A DNA stretch of 64,000 bases from Artemia franciscana. Its lineage: Eukaryota; Arthropoda; Branchiopoda; Anostraca; Artemiidae. Position 1 is the stretch's first letter, and each line of letters starts with the position of its first letter. Below the pieces are notes generated by a model. It was not told the origin of the DNA and made no database searches. It worked only from the letters and a program-made list of their open reading frames with translations. This document shows, in pieces, positions 19,321 to 31,726 of the stretch. Both the position numbers and the translations under genes were made by a program. Location: positions 31,797 to 95,796 of the forward strand of contig NW_027062862.1 of assembly GCF_032884065.1 (NCBI RefSeq), given 5' to 3'.

Positions 19321-20444
19321 ACGCTAATAGTTCTCTGAGCGTTATTCGAACATGTATAGCCCAATATCATCATATACAAAGCTTTAAATAAAAACAAACT
19401 TAGAAAAAAATTCCTTGAAAATTTCCACTTCGGAGCTTGGTAAAAAAAATCGATATTTTTTTTCTCGCAAACTTCAAACTGCCTTTATTTATTGTCAGAA
19501 TAGACTATATGAGCTGCTTGGTCTTGAAAGCAACGACTTGGACAAACAAATTTAATAAATAAAAAAATGTAAAATTTCCCCACCCCCCCTAAGTAATTCA
19601 AACTTAGCAATTAGACAATTGCTAAGTTCTAAACTTACTTCTTAAGATTTACGTAGTTAAATTGGACAGCGAAAAATGTTGTATATTCGCAAGTTTTATG
19701 TAGTTCAAAAAATATATATATTTATATCTATCTCAATTCACAGGTGGGACACAGGGACACAACTACAATGGCAGGTAACTAATATGGCGTGTAACGACTT
19801 AAGCGCACGGGGGGCTTGGGGCGTGATACCCCCCGAGCCCCCCCCCCCAACAGCTATATATCTATATATATAAAAATAAGTTGTCTGTGTGTCTGTCGAG
19901 TGACGTCAGGTGTGTCGACTGACGTCATTGTGAGGATTGAGCTGTATGCGTCATACAATTGTGTGTCGACTGACGTCATGTTTGTCAACTGATGAAATTA
20001 CAGACCGGGACACAAATGACGACCGGGACACGGGGATACAGGGAATATAAATGACGACCGGGAACCTCAAAGAGAAATTACAGACTGGGACACCGGGACA
20101 CAGGGAATATAAATGACGACCGGGACACAGTGACACAACTACAAAGGGGACGACGGGGTACAGGGAAGATATATAAATGACGACCGGGACACAGGGATTG
20201 TTCGAAGAGAAATTACAGACCGGGACACCGGGAAACAAATGACGACCGGGACGCTGGGACACAGGGAATATAAATGACGACCGAGACACAGGGACTATAA
20301 ATAACGACCGGGACAAAGGGACACATCGCTAAAATAATGAGGTATAGATCTGAATACGAATTGAAAATTTGTTTGTAGATCTATAAAATTTGCTAGTAGA
20401 AAATTTGCTAGTAAGATTTGCTAGTAGATATATAAAAGTACTAA

Positions 20445-20478
20445 AATTTGCTGGTAGACAGCAAATTCCAACAGCTAG
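20445..20478 (+). terminator. Helitron 3' terminus of monomer A (hairpin and CTAG)
   Basis: A transposition end: 9-bp perfect AT-rich stem with a 5-base loop (20445-20467), seven bases, then CTAG (20475-20478). It is present in almost every A monomer. It differs wholly in sequence from the GC-rich hairpin ending monomer B and the solitary Helitrons but keeps CCAACAGCTAG. Confidence 0.8.
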
Positions 20479-20940
20479 TAGATATATATAAAAATAAGTT
20501 GTATGTGTGTCTGTCGATTAACGTCATGATTGTGTGTTGACTTACGTCATGTCTTGACGACTGACGAAATTACAGACCTCGACATCGGGACACAAATGAC
20601 GACCGGGACACCGGGACATAGGGAATAAAAATGACGAAAGGGACACTCAAAGAGAAAGCGACCAGGAGACAAGGAATGTTCGATTAGCAATCACCATCAA
20701 CAAAGCACCGGGACACAAATGACAACCGGGACGAAAATGATGACCGGGACACCGGGACACAGGGAATATAAATGACGACCTCGACACTCAAAGAGAAAGT
20801 ACAGACTGGGACACCGGGACACAAATGACGACCGGAATACTGGGAATATAAATGACGACCAGGACACAGGGACACAACTACAAGGGGGGTGCCGGGGGCA
20901 CAGGGGGATATATAAATTACGACGGGGACACAAGGAATGT

Positions 20941-21134
20941 TTGATTAGCAATCAGCATCAACAAAGTTAAAGGGCAATCATTAGAATAATCAGGTATAGA
21001 TCTGAATACGGATTGCTTTTCCCATGGACAATTTTATGTTGCATGTTCAAGAGTCGGTAAACCTAACAATGTATTTATATGCACACACAATGGGACATGG
21101 AAGAATGTTGTATATTCTTAAGTTTTACGTAGTT
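20941..21134 (+). pseudogene. Pif1 helicase C-terminal relic in monomer B (representative)
   Basis: Aligns to the last 62 codons of the element 1 helicase (ITINKAQGQSLEKCGIDL to VVYSQVLRS). Frameshifts and stops are fixed in all copies: GTTAAAGGGCAATC for KAQGQS, AGAATAATCAGG for EKCG, and TATTCTTAAG in place of the TATTCACAAG that encodes YSQ. FSHGQFYVACSRVGKPNNVF is still readable. Every complete B monomer carries this relic, so the lesions predate amplification. It is non-coding. Confidence 0.85.
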
Positions 21135-21337
21135 AAATTGGACAGCGAAGAATGTTGTATATTCGCAAGTTTTATGTAGTTCAAAAAATATATATATTTA
21201 TATCTATCTCAATTCACAGGTGGGACACAGGGACAAAACTACAATGGCAGGTAACTAATATGGCGTGTAACGACTTACGAGCGAGGGGGGCTTGGGGGCG
21301 CGATGCCCCCCGAGCCCCCCCCCCCAACAGCTATATA

Positions 21338-22794
21338 TCTATATATATAAAAATAAGTTGTCTGTGTGTCTGTCGAGTGACGTCAGGTGTGTCGACTGAC
21401 GTCATTGTAAGGATTGAGCTGTATGCGTCATGAAATTGTGTGTCGACTGACGTCATGTTTGTCAACTGATGAAATTACAGACCGGGACACAAATGACGAC
21501 CGAGACACGGGGATACAGGGAATATAAATGATGACCGGGAACCTCAAAGAGAAATTACAGACTGGGACACCGGGACACAGGGGATATAAATGACGACCGG
21601 GACACAATGACACAACTACAAAGGGGACGACGGGGGTACAGGGAAGATATATAAATGACGACCGGGACACAGGGATTTTTCGAAGAGAAATTACAGACCG
21701 GGACACCGGGACACAAATGACGACCGGGACGCTGGGACACAGGGAATATAAATGACGACCGAGACACAGGGACTATACATAAGGACCGGGACAAAGGGTC
21801 ACATCGTTAAAATAATGAGGTATAGATCTGAATACGAATTGAAAATTTGTTTGTAGATCTATAAAATTTCCTAGTAGAAAATTTGCTAGTAAGATTTGCT
21901 AGTAGATATATAAAAGTACTAAAATTTGCGGGTAGACAGCAAATTCCAACAGCTAGTATATATATATATAAAAATAAGTTGTATGTGTGTCTGTCGATTA
22001 ACGTCATGATTGTGTGTTGACTTACGTCATGTCTTGACGACTGACGAAATTACAGACCTCGACATCGGGACACAAATGACGACCGGGACACCGGGAATAA
22101 AAATGACGAAAGGGACACTCAAAGAGAAAGCGACCAGGAGACAAGGAATGTTCGATTAGCAATCACCATCAACAAATCACCGGGACACAAATGACAACCG
22201 GGACGAAAATGATGACCGGGAGACCGGGACACAGGGAATATAAATGACGACCTCGACACTCAAAGAGAAAGTACAGACTGGGACACCGGGACACAAATGA
22301 CGACCGGAATACTGGGAATATAAATGACGACCAGGACACAGGAACACAACTACAAGGGGGGTGCCGGGGGGCAAAGGGGGATATATAAATGACGACGGGG
22401 ACACAGGGAATGTTTGATTAGCAATCAGCATCAACAAAGTTAAAGGGCAATCATTAGAATAATCAGGTATAGATCTGAATACGGATTGCTTTTCCCATGG
22501 ACAATTTTATGTTGCATGTTCAAGAGTCGGCAAACCTAACAATCTATTTATATGAACAAACAATGGGACATGGAAGAATGTTGTATATTCTTAAGTTTTA
22601 CGTAGTTAAATTGGACAGCGAAGAATGTTGTATATTCGCAAGTTTTATGTAGTTCAAAAAATATATATATTTATATCTATCTCAATTCACAGGTGGGACA
22701 CAGGGACACAACTACAATGGCAGGTAACTAATATGGCGTGTAACGACTTACGCGCGCCCCCCCCCCCCCCCGAGCCCCCCCCAACATCTATATA
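21338..22794 (+). repeat. A+B dimer 2
   Basis: B starts at 21957. B lacks about 20 bp of the early minisatellite (near 22090). Several A copies of the Thr/Asp repeat are changed but the ends are intact. The B end is CAACATCTATATATC, with GC changed to TC before the CTAT. Confidence 0.9.
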
Positions 22795-24264
22795 TCTATA
22801 TATATAAAAATAAGTTGTCTGTGTGTCTGTCGAGAGACGTCAGGTGTGTCGACTGACGTCATTGTAAGGATTGAGCTGTATGCGTCATGAAATTGTGTGT
22901 CGACTGACGTCATGTTTGTCAACTGATGAAATTACAGACCGGGAAACAAATGACGACCGGGTCACGGGGATACAGGGAATATAAATGACGACCGGGAACC
23001 TCAAAGAGAAATTACAGACTGGGACACCGGGACACAGGGAATATAAATGACGACCGGGACACAGTGACACAACTACAAAGGGGACGACGGGGGTACAGGG
23101 AAGATATATAAATGACGACCGGGACACAGGGATTGTTCGAAGAGAAATTACAGACCGGGACACCGGGACACAAATGACGACCGGGACGCTGGGACAAAGG
23201 GAATATAAATGACGACCGAGACACAGGGACTATAAATAACGACCGGGACAAAGGGACACATCGTTAAAATAATGAGGTATAGATCTGAATACGAATTGAA
23301 AATTTGTTTGTAGATCTATAAAATTTTCTAGTAGAAAATTTGCTAGTAAGATTTGCTAGTAGATATATAAAAGTACTAAAATTTGCTGGTAGACAGCAAA
23401 TTCCAAAGGCTAGTAGATATATATAAAAATAAGTTGTATGTGTGTCTGTCGATTAACGTCATGATTGTGTGTTGACTTACGTCATGTCTTGACGACTGAC
23501 GAAATTACAGACCTCGACATCGGGACACAAATGACGACCGGGACACCGGGACATAGGGAATAAAAATGACGAAAGGGACACTCAAAGAGAAAGCGACCAG
23601 GAGACAAGGAATGTTCGATTAGCAATCACCATCAACAAAGCACTGGGACACAAATGACAACCGGAACGAAAATGATGACCGGGACACCGGGACACAGGGA
23701 ATATGAATGACGACCTCGACACTCAAAGAAAAAGTACAGACTGGGACACCGGGACACAAATGACGACCGGAATACTGGGAATATAAATGACGACCAGGAC
23801 ACAGGGACACAACTACAAGGGGGGTGCCGGGGGGCACGGGAATATATAAATGACGACGGGGACACAGGGAATGTTTGATTAGCAATCAGCATCAACAAAG
23901 TTAAAGGGCAATCATTAGAATAATCAGGTATAGATCTGAATACGGATTGCTTTTCCCATGGACAATTTTATGTTGCATGTTCAAGAGTCGGTAAACCTAA
24001 CAATCTATTTATATGCACAAACAATGGGACATGGAAGAATGTTGTATAAGTTTTACGTAGTTAAATTGGACAGCGAAGAATGTTGTATATTCGCAAGTTT
24101 TATGTAGTTCAAAAAATATATATATTTATATCTATCTCAATTTACAGGTGGGACACAGGGACACAACTACAATGGCAGGTAACTAATATGGCGTGTAACG
24201 ACTTACGTGCGCGGGGGGCTTGGGGGCGCGATGCCCCCCCGAGCCCCCCCCCAACAGCTATATA
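22795..24264 (+). repeat. A+B dimer 3
   Basis: B starts at 23414 after a changed A end, CCAAAGGCTAG. The Pif1 relic has lost TATTCT before AAGTTTTACG near 24046. The preceding B end (22757-22794) has its G-rich half missing. Confidence 0.9.
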
Positions 24265-25186
24265 TCTATATATATAAAAATAAGTTGTCTGTGTGTCTGT
24301 CGAGTGACGTCAGGTGTGTCGACTGACGTCATTGTAAGGATTGAGCTGTATGCGTCATGAAATTGTGTGTCGACTAACGTCATGTTTGTCAACTGATGAA
24401 ATTACAGACCGGGACACAAATGACGACCGGGACACGGGGATATAGGGAATATAAATGACGACCGGGAACCTCAAAGAGAAATTACAGACTGGGACACCGG
24501 GACACAGGGAATATAAATGACAACCGGGACACAGTGACACAACTACAAAGGGGACGACGGGGGTACAGGGAAGATATATAAATGACGACCGGGACACAGG
24601 GATTTTTCGAAGAGAAATTACAGACCGGGACACCGGGACACAAATGACGACCGGGACGCTGGGACACAGGGAATATAAATGACGACCGAGACACAGGGAC
24701 TATAAATAACGACCGGGACAAAGGAAAACATCGTTAAAATAATGAGGTATAGATCTGAATACGAATTGAAAATTTGTTTGTAGATCTATAAAATTTGCTA
24801 GTAGAAAATTTGCTAGTAAGATTTGCTAGTAGATACATAAAAGTACTAAAATTTGCTGGTAGACAGCAAATTCCAACAGCTAGTAGATATATATAAAAAT
24901 AAGTTGTATGTGTGTCTGTCGATTAACGTCATGATTGTGTGTTGACTTACGTCATGTCTTGACGACTGACGAAATTACAGACCTCGACATCGGGACTCAA
25001 ATGACGACCGGGACACCGGGACATAGGGAATAAAAATGACGAAAGGGACACTCAAAGAGAAAGCGACCAGGAGACAAGGAATGTTCGATTAGCAGTCACC
25101 ATCAACAAAGCACCGGGACACAAATGACAACCGGGACGAAAATGATGACCGGGACACCGGGACACAGGGAATATAAATGACGACCT
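24265..25186 (+). repeat. A+B dimer 4, truncated
   Basis: A is complete; B starts at 24884 and stops at GACGACC (25186), where segmental-duplication copy 2 begins. The expected continuation TCGACACTC is absent. Confidence 0.9.
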
Positions 25187-25249
25187 TAGGCTTATACCAA
25201 AACAAGTGCATATACAGTCACATTTTGGCTGAAACAATTAGGTAAAAAC

Positions 25250-25372
25250 CTGGGAGGGTGTAAAGAGGGAGGCCTTGAATAGATTGGATTGGAGGAGGAG
25301 TGCGCGTAGCTGTGATGGCCTCAGGCGGCTTGGTGCTGCGGTGAGTTATTAGTAGTAGTAGTAGTAGTAGAT
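25250..25372 (+). mobile_element. 5'-truncated non-LTR retrotransposon tail with (TAG)n, copy 2
   Basis: Duplicate of 14696-14818. It reads GAGGGAGGCC where copy 1 has lost three bases, so copy 2 is closer to the source element here. Confidence 0.85.
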
Positions 25373-26228
25373 AAATAATTCGAAATAGCATAGCCTGATT
25401 GGTCAAAAATATTCTCCAGGTAAATCGATTAGCCTAACCAATAATTTTAAGTGTTTGATTTTGTTGAACTTTAATAATAAACATATTAATGCATAGCTTA
25501 CATTTTTTGCTGTTATGAAATAAATGTTTCATTTTAAATTGGAACAAGTGGTTAGGGTAATATTCTTACGTAGTTTTAATTATTCAGCCACTTCTTTTAC
25601 AGAGTTTACTGACAATTAATGGCAGTTTCTATCTTTTGCCACAGCAGCCACGAAACATAATGCATCATACATAACACTTAATGAATTTTTTTGGCCCATT
25701 TCTGGTGATTTTATACACGTTCTTAATTTTTAGATTTGGCATTAAGTGCAAAAATTGTACACAAGCATTGAACATATTTTAGATTAAAAATCAGTTCCCC
25801 TGTCTTCTAAGATGTATTACGCCTCTTCTAAAGGAAACATATTAATAAAATTAATAATTAGATTCTTTATTTTATACTCTTTTTCCATGTAAGACTATTG
25901 CTGGCTTAATGATTACAAATTGGAAAAAAATCCAGAGTCTTAAAAAAAGCATTTAATTACGTTGATTTAACATACAACATTGCAGCGCATTAAGCTTTCT
26001 ATTAGTAAATACAAATAAATTTTGTACTGCTTTGGCAGACATTAAAAATAAAATCTTTTCACTCGGGAAGATCACTTCAATAAACTTGAGACAGCAGATG
26101 ATGAATTACCGCGCGTCATCTTAGTTCTAAAAAAAAAGACAAACAATTATAAATATCGACGGCTCTTCATATCGATGTTTATAAACACGCAGCAGGAAGT
26201 TATATATTTTGTCTAACTAACCAGAAAT

Positions 26229-26785
26229 GTAACAGTAACAATGGAATTACGCCTCTTCTAAAGGAAACATATTAATAAAATTAGTAACATTAAATTCCTA
26301 ATTTTATGCTCCTTTTCAATACAATACTCGTTACCCGACAGTGCAACACAATCCCCCCCCCCCTAATGATCCCATATATAGCCTTGATAACATATTTATC
26401 CATAAACTGAATCTAACTATCCTTTATAATTTCTTTTATAGAGAATATTTTTCTGCAGTTTTGATTCTATCTTCACCTGGGACTGAGAGCAATATTGTCC
26501 AAAATATTATTTGAAATGATATTAAAAGTGGATGATAATGGAAGGAAGCCGAACAATCTGATTATAAGAAAAATGCTGCATATTATATAATAAGAATTCC
26601 AATGTTCTAGTAGTTTCTTTTAGTTTGTATATATTCCAAGGGGGGGCCATCATGAGCGGGGGTGGCTTGCATTGTCAGTTAACAACTATTATATTGAAAA
26701 CGAGTATAAGATAAGGAATCTAATGTTACTACGTTTATTTTATTACGAAGCTTCCTTCAGAAGAGCCTTAATTCTATACTGTTAC
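26229..26785. mobile_element. Foldback element, copy 2
   Basis: Duplicate of 15675-16230 with both inverted-repeat arms and the GTAACAGTA/TACTGTTAC ends retained. Confidence 0.65.
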
Positions 26786-26938
26786 CAATAAAACTTACAA
26801 CTTCAACAATAACAACATCAATGTCATTCAATAGTAGATGTTGAATTACCCCGGATCATCTTAGTTCTGAACATAATATATGGAATTACAATTATAGATG
26901 GCTCTTCACATCGATCCTGCATTATATACGAAATATAG

Positions 26939-28770
26939 AAGAACCTAAAGCTATTGAGAAAAAAAAACAAAAAAAAAACACCAACTGGTTACTATTATTT
27001 TTTTGACTCGGCTTTTCTGAAGATCAGACACTTGTTAACACAGTAATTTAGCCAGCTACACTAGTTAAACTAATATTGATTTATTATTACACTGAAAAAT
27101 GCCAAGAAACTTTAAAAGTTAGATGGCATTAACGTATTTCTTTTTTGTCGACATGCCAAGAAACCAAGATACTTTAAAAGTAGATGGTATTACAAAAGGA
27201 ACATAAAAACAAAGGCTCTCTGACTCTGAAGTTTGCTGCAGATAATATGTAGATGTTCAGAGGGCTTCAAGTTACACTCCACAAAGTTAAGAAAAGTTGA
27301 AAAATAAGATTCGGGTTTTTTTATTCTCAAGATTAAAAACAAAGAAAATGAAATGGCAAACTAAACTACTTGTCGATTTGGTAACCGATGAATTCAATAC
27401 TTGTCTGCAAGGCGCGTCTGCCTCCAATTTTTTTTTTAAGTCTCCATGAATACTGCCTGCTAAAAGCAAGTTTATTCAGTGTACTTAATAATTATAAAAA
27501 GTCTGAAATTAAAAATGTACCAGTAATAAAAAAAGTCTGAAATTCAAAGCTTTTATCAACGAAAAACTACTCTAAACTAACAGATAAAAAAGGGCAAGAA
27601 TTGAAAAACACAAAGGTTATACAACAGCAAGCGAAAAACAAAATTTAGGTGAGAGAAAGAGATATAAGAGGTTTATATAGATATTAAAGGTTATTAATAG
27701 AGGTTATTAGAGGTTATATAAGAGATTTTGTTTTGTTTCTGATTTAGTTTTGGATACCATTAATTCAAATCAGTAATGTAAACTGCTCCATATTTACCGA
27801 ACTCTATATTGTAGCAAGTATGAATAAACACACACACAAAGTATGGCTATGCATCATTCCCTAATAAAACGAAGAAAGTAGGGAACAAACTGTAACAAGC
27901 CTTTCTAAATAAAACAGGCCTCGGGTATAAGGCATAAAATATTAGAGGTAAGCTTATAACAATTCATTAGCAGAAGAAGAAGAACCAAAAGCTATTGAAA
28001 AAACAAACAAAAAAACAATGCCTTCAACTCCAACCGGTTACTATTTTTTTTGACTCGGCTTTTCTGAAGAGATGCATAGCGGGTCATGGATAAATCATTA
28101 TCATTACAGCAAACAATAGGGTATAAAAACGTCCCATTAATTAACCATATTCAGGTTCATGGCAATCGTATGGATTTCTGTCTTTCTAGTCCTTCAATTA
28201 ATCACCATTATCACTTATCCCACAGCTTTCACTGTTAACTTTGGTCCTTTGAGCAGTGAGAAAAGGAAACTCTTGTATATAATTGCATATTTAATGGTTC
28301 AGTTCAAAGATTATGAATAGAAACTGGCACTAGTGCCCGACAAAAACCAGCCCCATTTACCGTTTGGCATTTTTTTGAATTTTTTCAAGCTTCTTAAATA
28401 TAATTTTTCTTAGAAACTGGAGATCAGACACTTGTTAATATAGTAATTTAGCCAGCTACACTGCTTAAACTAATATTGGTTTATTATTACACTGAAAAAT
28501 GCCAAGAAACTTAAAAAGTTAGATGGCAATGGCGTATTTCTTTTTTGTCGACATGCCAAGAAACCAAGATACTTTAAAAGTTAGATGGTATTGCAAAAGG
28601 AACGCAAAAACAAATTCTCTCTTACTCGGAAGTTTGCTACAGATAATATGTAGATGTTCAGATGGCTTCAAGTTACTACACAAAGTTAAGAAAAGTTGAA
28701 GAATAAGATTCATTTTTTTTTCATTCTTAAGATTAAAAACAAAGGAAATAAAATGGCAAACTAAACTAGT
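26939..28770. repeat. Internal direct duplication in copy 2 (both blocks)
   Basis: Block 1 is 26939-27379, shortened by the 192-bp deletion; block 2 is about 27977-28770. Equivalent to 16382-17010 and 17619-18412. Confidence 0.7.
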
Positions 28771-29048
28771 TCATTTTAATAGAAAACAAGCAACATACCT
28801 TGATATATCTTTGGCGCTAGTGGTCGACTTGTTTGTCTCTTTTACTAAGGTCTTGCAGGACGCTAATTTTGTTTCAAGAGCCTAAAAATAATTCCTTACT
28901 TAAAAAAACTTATATAATAAAAAATTAAGTTTTATAAAGTGAAACTTCAATTCCAAACTTAGGTATGCACAGTCAGCAATCAAACAAGCCAAAAATATTA
29001 ACACCATCTTTAAAATAAAACGGCAAATAGTACACTAAAAAAGGAATA

Positions 29049-29330
29049 CGGCATCAGACTTTGCGGTCCCTACCGGCGGTGCTGATATCCCTTTCTTGGC
29101 CCTTCAGCCAGGATGTGCAACAGGGGGTTGGGGCCAACCATCCTGTGCTATCGCACACCCTTCCTGTTTACCTTCCCCATATTTCTCCAGGTACCCATCT
29201 AGTGCTGGATCGACTCCGGCTGAACTTACAGAGTCACGCCACTAACCCCCGTCCCAAACTAAATAACTGGGCACACTAGGATTCGAATCCTCGCCTTCTG
29301 AGACAAAGGATCCTAATCCAGCGCACATTT
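29049..29330 (-). mobile_element. Probable tRNA-derived SINE, copy 2
   Basis: Duplicate of 18691-18972; B-box at plus 29279-29290. A few substitutions only. Confidence 0.5.
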
Positions 29331-29644
29331 AATGTGCAAAACGCAAGTGAATGTCAATGAAGAGGGAGACAAGGAGGTAACGAATGAAATCGACAATATT
29401 TGACTCAGCTGCCCGAATGAAAACAGACGATATCAATTATTTATGGTCAGGTCGCACCGTTGCAAGGTGCTGTTTTAGCCATTTTGTGCCAAACTGTACG
29501 TGAAAATTAAAGTAAAAAAACTCGTATTAAAAGTCTATCTTCGAGTTTATAGCTTTTTGGTAAGGTGCCATTTATACATACCTTCTTAAACCACGGACAA
29601 TTCTCATCGAAAATCCTTAAAAGTCAAACTTAAGATGGCGGAAA

Positions 29645-29646
<2 letters not shown>

Positions 29647-29677
<31 letters not shown>
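29647..29677. repeat. Poly(T) tract, copy 2
   Basis: Counterpart of 19290-19317, a few bases longer. Confidence 0.8.
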
Positions 29678-29680
<3 letters not shown>

Positions 29681-30244
29681 ACGCTAATAGTTCTCTGAGC
29701 GTTATTCGAACATGTATAGCCCAATATCATCATATACAAAGCTTTAAATAAAAAAAAAAACTTAGAAAAAAATTCCTTGAAAATTTCCACTTCGGAGCTT
29801 GGTAAAAAAAATCGATATTTTTTTTTCTCGCAAACTTCAAACTGCCTTTATTTATCGTCAGAATAGACCATATGAGCTGCTTGGTCTTGAAAGCAACGAC
29901 TTGGACAAACAAATTTAATAAATAAAAAAATGTAAAATTGCCCCACCCCCCCTAAGTAATTCAAACTTAGCAATTAGACAATTGCTAAGTTCTAAACTTA
30001 CTTCTTAAGTTTTACGTAGTTAAATTGGACAGCGAAGAATGTTATATATTCGCAAGTTTTATGTATTTCAAAAAATATATATATTTATATCTATCTCAAT
30101 TCACAGGTGGGACACAGGGACACAACTACAATGGCAGGTAACTAATATGGCGTGTAACGACTTAAGCGCGCGGGGGGCTTGGGGCGCGATACCCCCCCCC
30201 CCCCCCCCCAACGAGCCCCCCCCCCCCCCCAACAGCTATATATC

Positions 30245-31726
30245 TCTATATATAAAAATAAGTTGTCTGTGTGTCTGTCGAGTGACGTCAGGTGTGTCGA
30301 CTGACGTCATTGTAAGGATTGAGCTGTATGCGTCATGAAATTGTGTGTCGACTGACGTCATGTTTGTCAACTGATGAAATTACAGACCGGGACACAAATG
30401 ACGACCGGGACACGGGGATACAGGGAATATAAATGACGACCGGGAACCTCAAAGAGAAATTACAGACTGGGACACCGGGACACAGGGAACATAAATGACG
30501 ACCGGGACACAGTGACACAACTACAAAGGGGACGACGGGGGTACAGGGAAGATATATAAATGACGACCGGGACACAGGGATTGTTCGAAGAGAAATTACA
30601 GACCGGGACACCGGGACACAAATGACGACCGGGACGCTGGGACACAGGGAATATAAATGACGACCGAGACACAGGGACTATAAATAACGACCGGGACAAA
30701 GGGACACATCGTTAAAATAATGAGGTATAGATCTGAATACGAATTGAAAATTTGTTTGTAGATCTATAAAATTTGCTAATAGAAAATTTGCTAGTAAGAT
30801 TTGCTAGTAGATATATAAAAGTACTAAAATTTGCTGGTAGACAGAAAATTCCAACAGCTAGTAGATATATATAAAAATAAGTTGTATGTGTGTCTGTCGA
30901 TTAACGTCATGATTGTGTGTTGACTTACGTCATGTCTTGACGACTGACGAAATTACAGACCTCGACATCGGGACACAAATGACGACCGGGACACCGGGAC
31001 ATAGGGAATAAAAATGACGAAAGGGACACTCAAAGAGAAAGCGACCAGGAGACAAGGAATGTTCGATTAGCAATCACCATCAACAAAGCACCGGGACACA
31101 AATGACAACCGGGACGAAAATGATGACCGGGACACCGGGACACAGGGAATATAAATGACGACCTCGACACTCAAAGAGAAAGTACAGACTGGGACACCGG
31201 GACACAAATGACGACCGGAATACTGGGAATATAAATGACGACCAGGCCACAGGGACACAACTACAAGGGGGGTGCCGGGGGGCACAGGGGGATATATAAA
31301 TTACGACGGGGACACAGGGAATGTTTGATTAGCAATCAGCATCAACAAAGTTAAAGGGCAATCATTAGAATAATCAGGTATAGATCTGAATATGGATTGC
31401 TTTTCCCATGGACAATTTTATGTTGCATGTTCAAGAGTCGGTAAACCTAACAATCTGTTTATATGCACAAACAATGGGACATGGAAGAATGTTGTATATT
31501 CTTAAGTTTTACGTAGTTAAATTGGACAGCGAAGAATGTTGTATATTCGCAAGTTTTATGTAGTTCAAAAAATATATATATTTATATCTATCTCAATTCA
31601 CAGGTGGGCCAGTGGGACACAACTACAATGGCAGGTAACTAACATGGCGTGTAACGACTTACGCGCGCGGGGGGCTTGGGGGCACTATGCCCCCCCCCCC
31701 CCGAGACCCCCTCCAACAGCTATATA
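30245..31726 (+). repeat. A+B dimer 5
   Basis: B starts at 30862. The preceding B end has an unusually long C tract interrupted by AACGAG. A hairpin right arm reads CAGAAAATT, with one mismatch. Confidence 0.9.

Larger units (their letters stand above)
14627..19636. repeat. Segmental duplication, copy 1
   Basis: About 5 kb of AT-rich, gene-free DNA repeated at 25184-30003 with only scattered single-base changes and a few indels. It starts at ACCTTAGGCTTATACC and ends at TTCTTAAG, where the Helitron array begins. Both edges show short microhomology with array sequence (ACC on the left of copy 2, TTCTTAAG on the right). With the array piece that follows, the repeated unit is about 10.55 kb. 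It contains a retrotransposon tail, a foldback element, an internal direct duplication and a SINE, listed separately. Short open frames (for example 16928-17110, 17029-17217 and 18162-18356) have no coding support. Confidence 0.9.
19861..21337 (+). repeat. A+B dimer 1 (reference unit)
   Basis: Monomer A, 19861-20478: 5' end TCTATATATATAAAAATAAG, TGACGTCA at 19901-19908, 19920-19927 and 19971-19978; GGGACAC minisatellite about 19994-20320; AT-rich tail with repeated ATTTGCTAGTA; perfect 9-bp hairpin at 20445-20467 (arms AATTTGCTG and CAGCAAATT); CCAACAGCTAG ending at 20478. Monomer B, 20479-21337: 5' end TAGATATATATAAAAATAAG, minisatellite about 20571-20940, Pif1 C-terminal relic 20941-21134, a second short Pif1 end 21138-21180, GGTGGGACACAGGGAC subterminal block, G/C-rich hairpin about 21287-21320, end CAACAGCTAT. 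The following dimers are described only where they differ. Confidence 0.92.
19637..25186 (+). mobile_element. Tandem dimeric Helitron array, block 1
   Basis: Begins inside monomer B (Pif1 tail and 3' end, 19637-19860), then three whole A+B dimers and a fourth cut short at 25186 by the second segmental-duplication copy. All are head to tail on the plus strand. Confidence 0.92.
25184..30003. repeat. Segmental duplication, copy 2
   Basis: Repeats 14627-19636. Main differences: a 192-bp deletion at about 27022 (equivalent to 16471-16662), a changed poly(T) and A-run length, a few C/G tract changes, and single substitutions. It is inserted between a broken monomer B on the left and a monomer B tail on the right, so the array flanks it on both sides. 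Confidence 0.9.

Noticed and set aside
19994..20320. CRISPR-like direct repeats
   Set aside because: Units are irregular in length and order with no constant repeat and unique spacers. The context is eukaryotic transposons.
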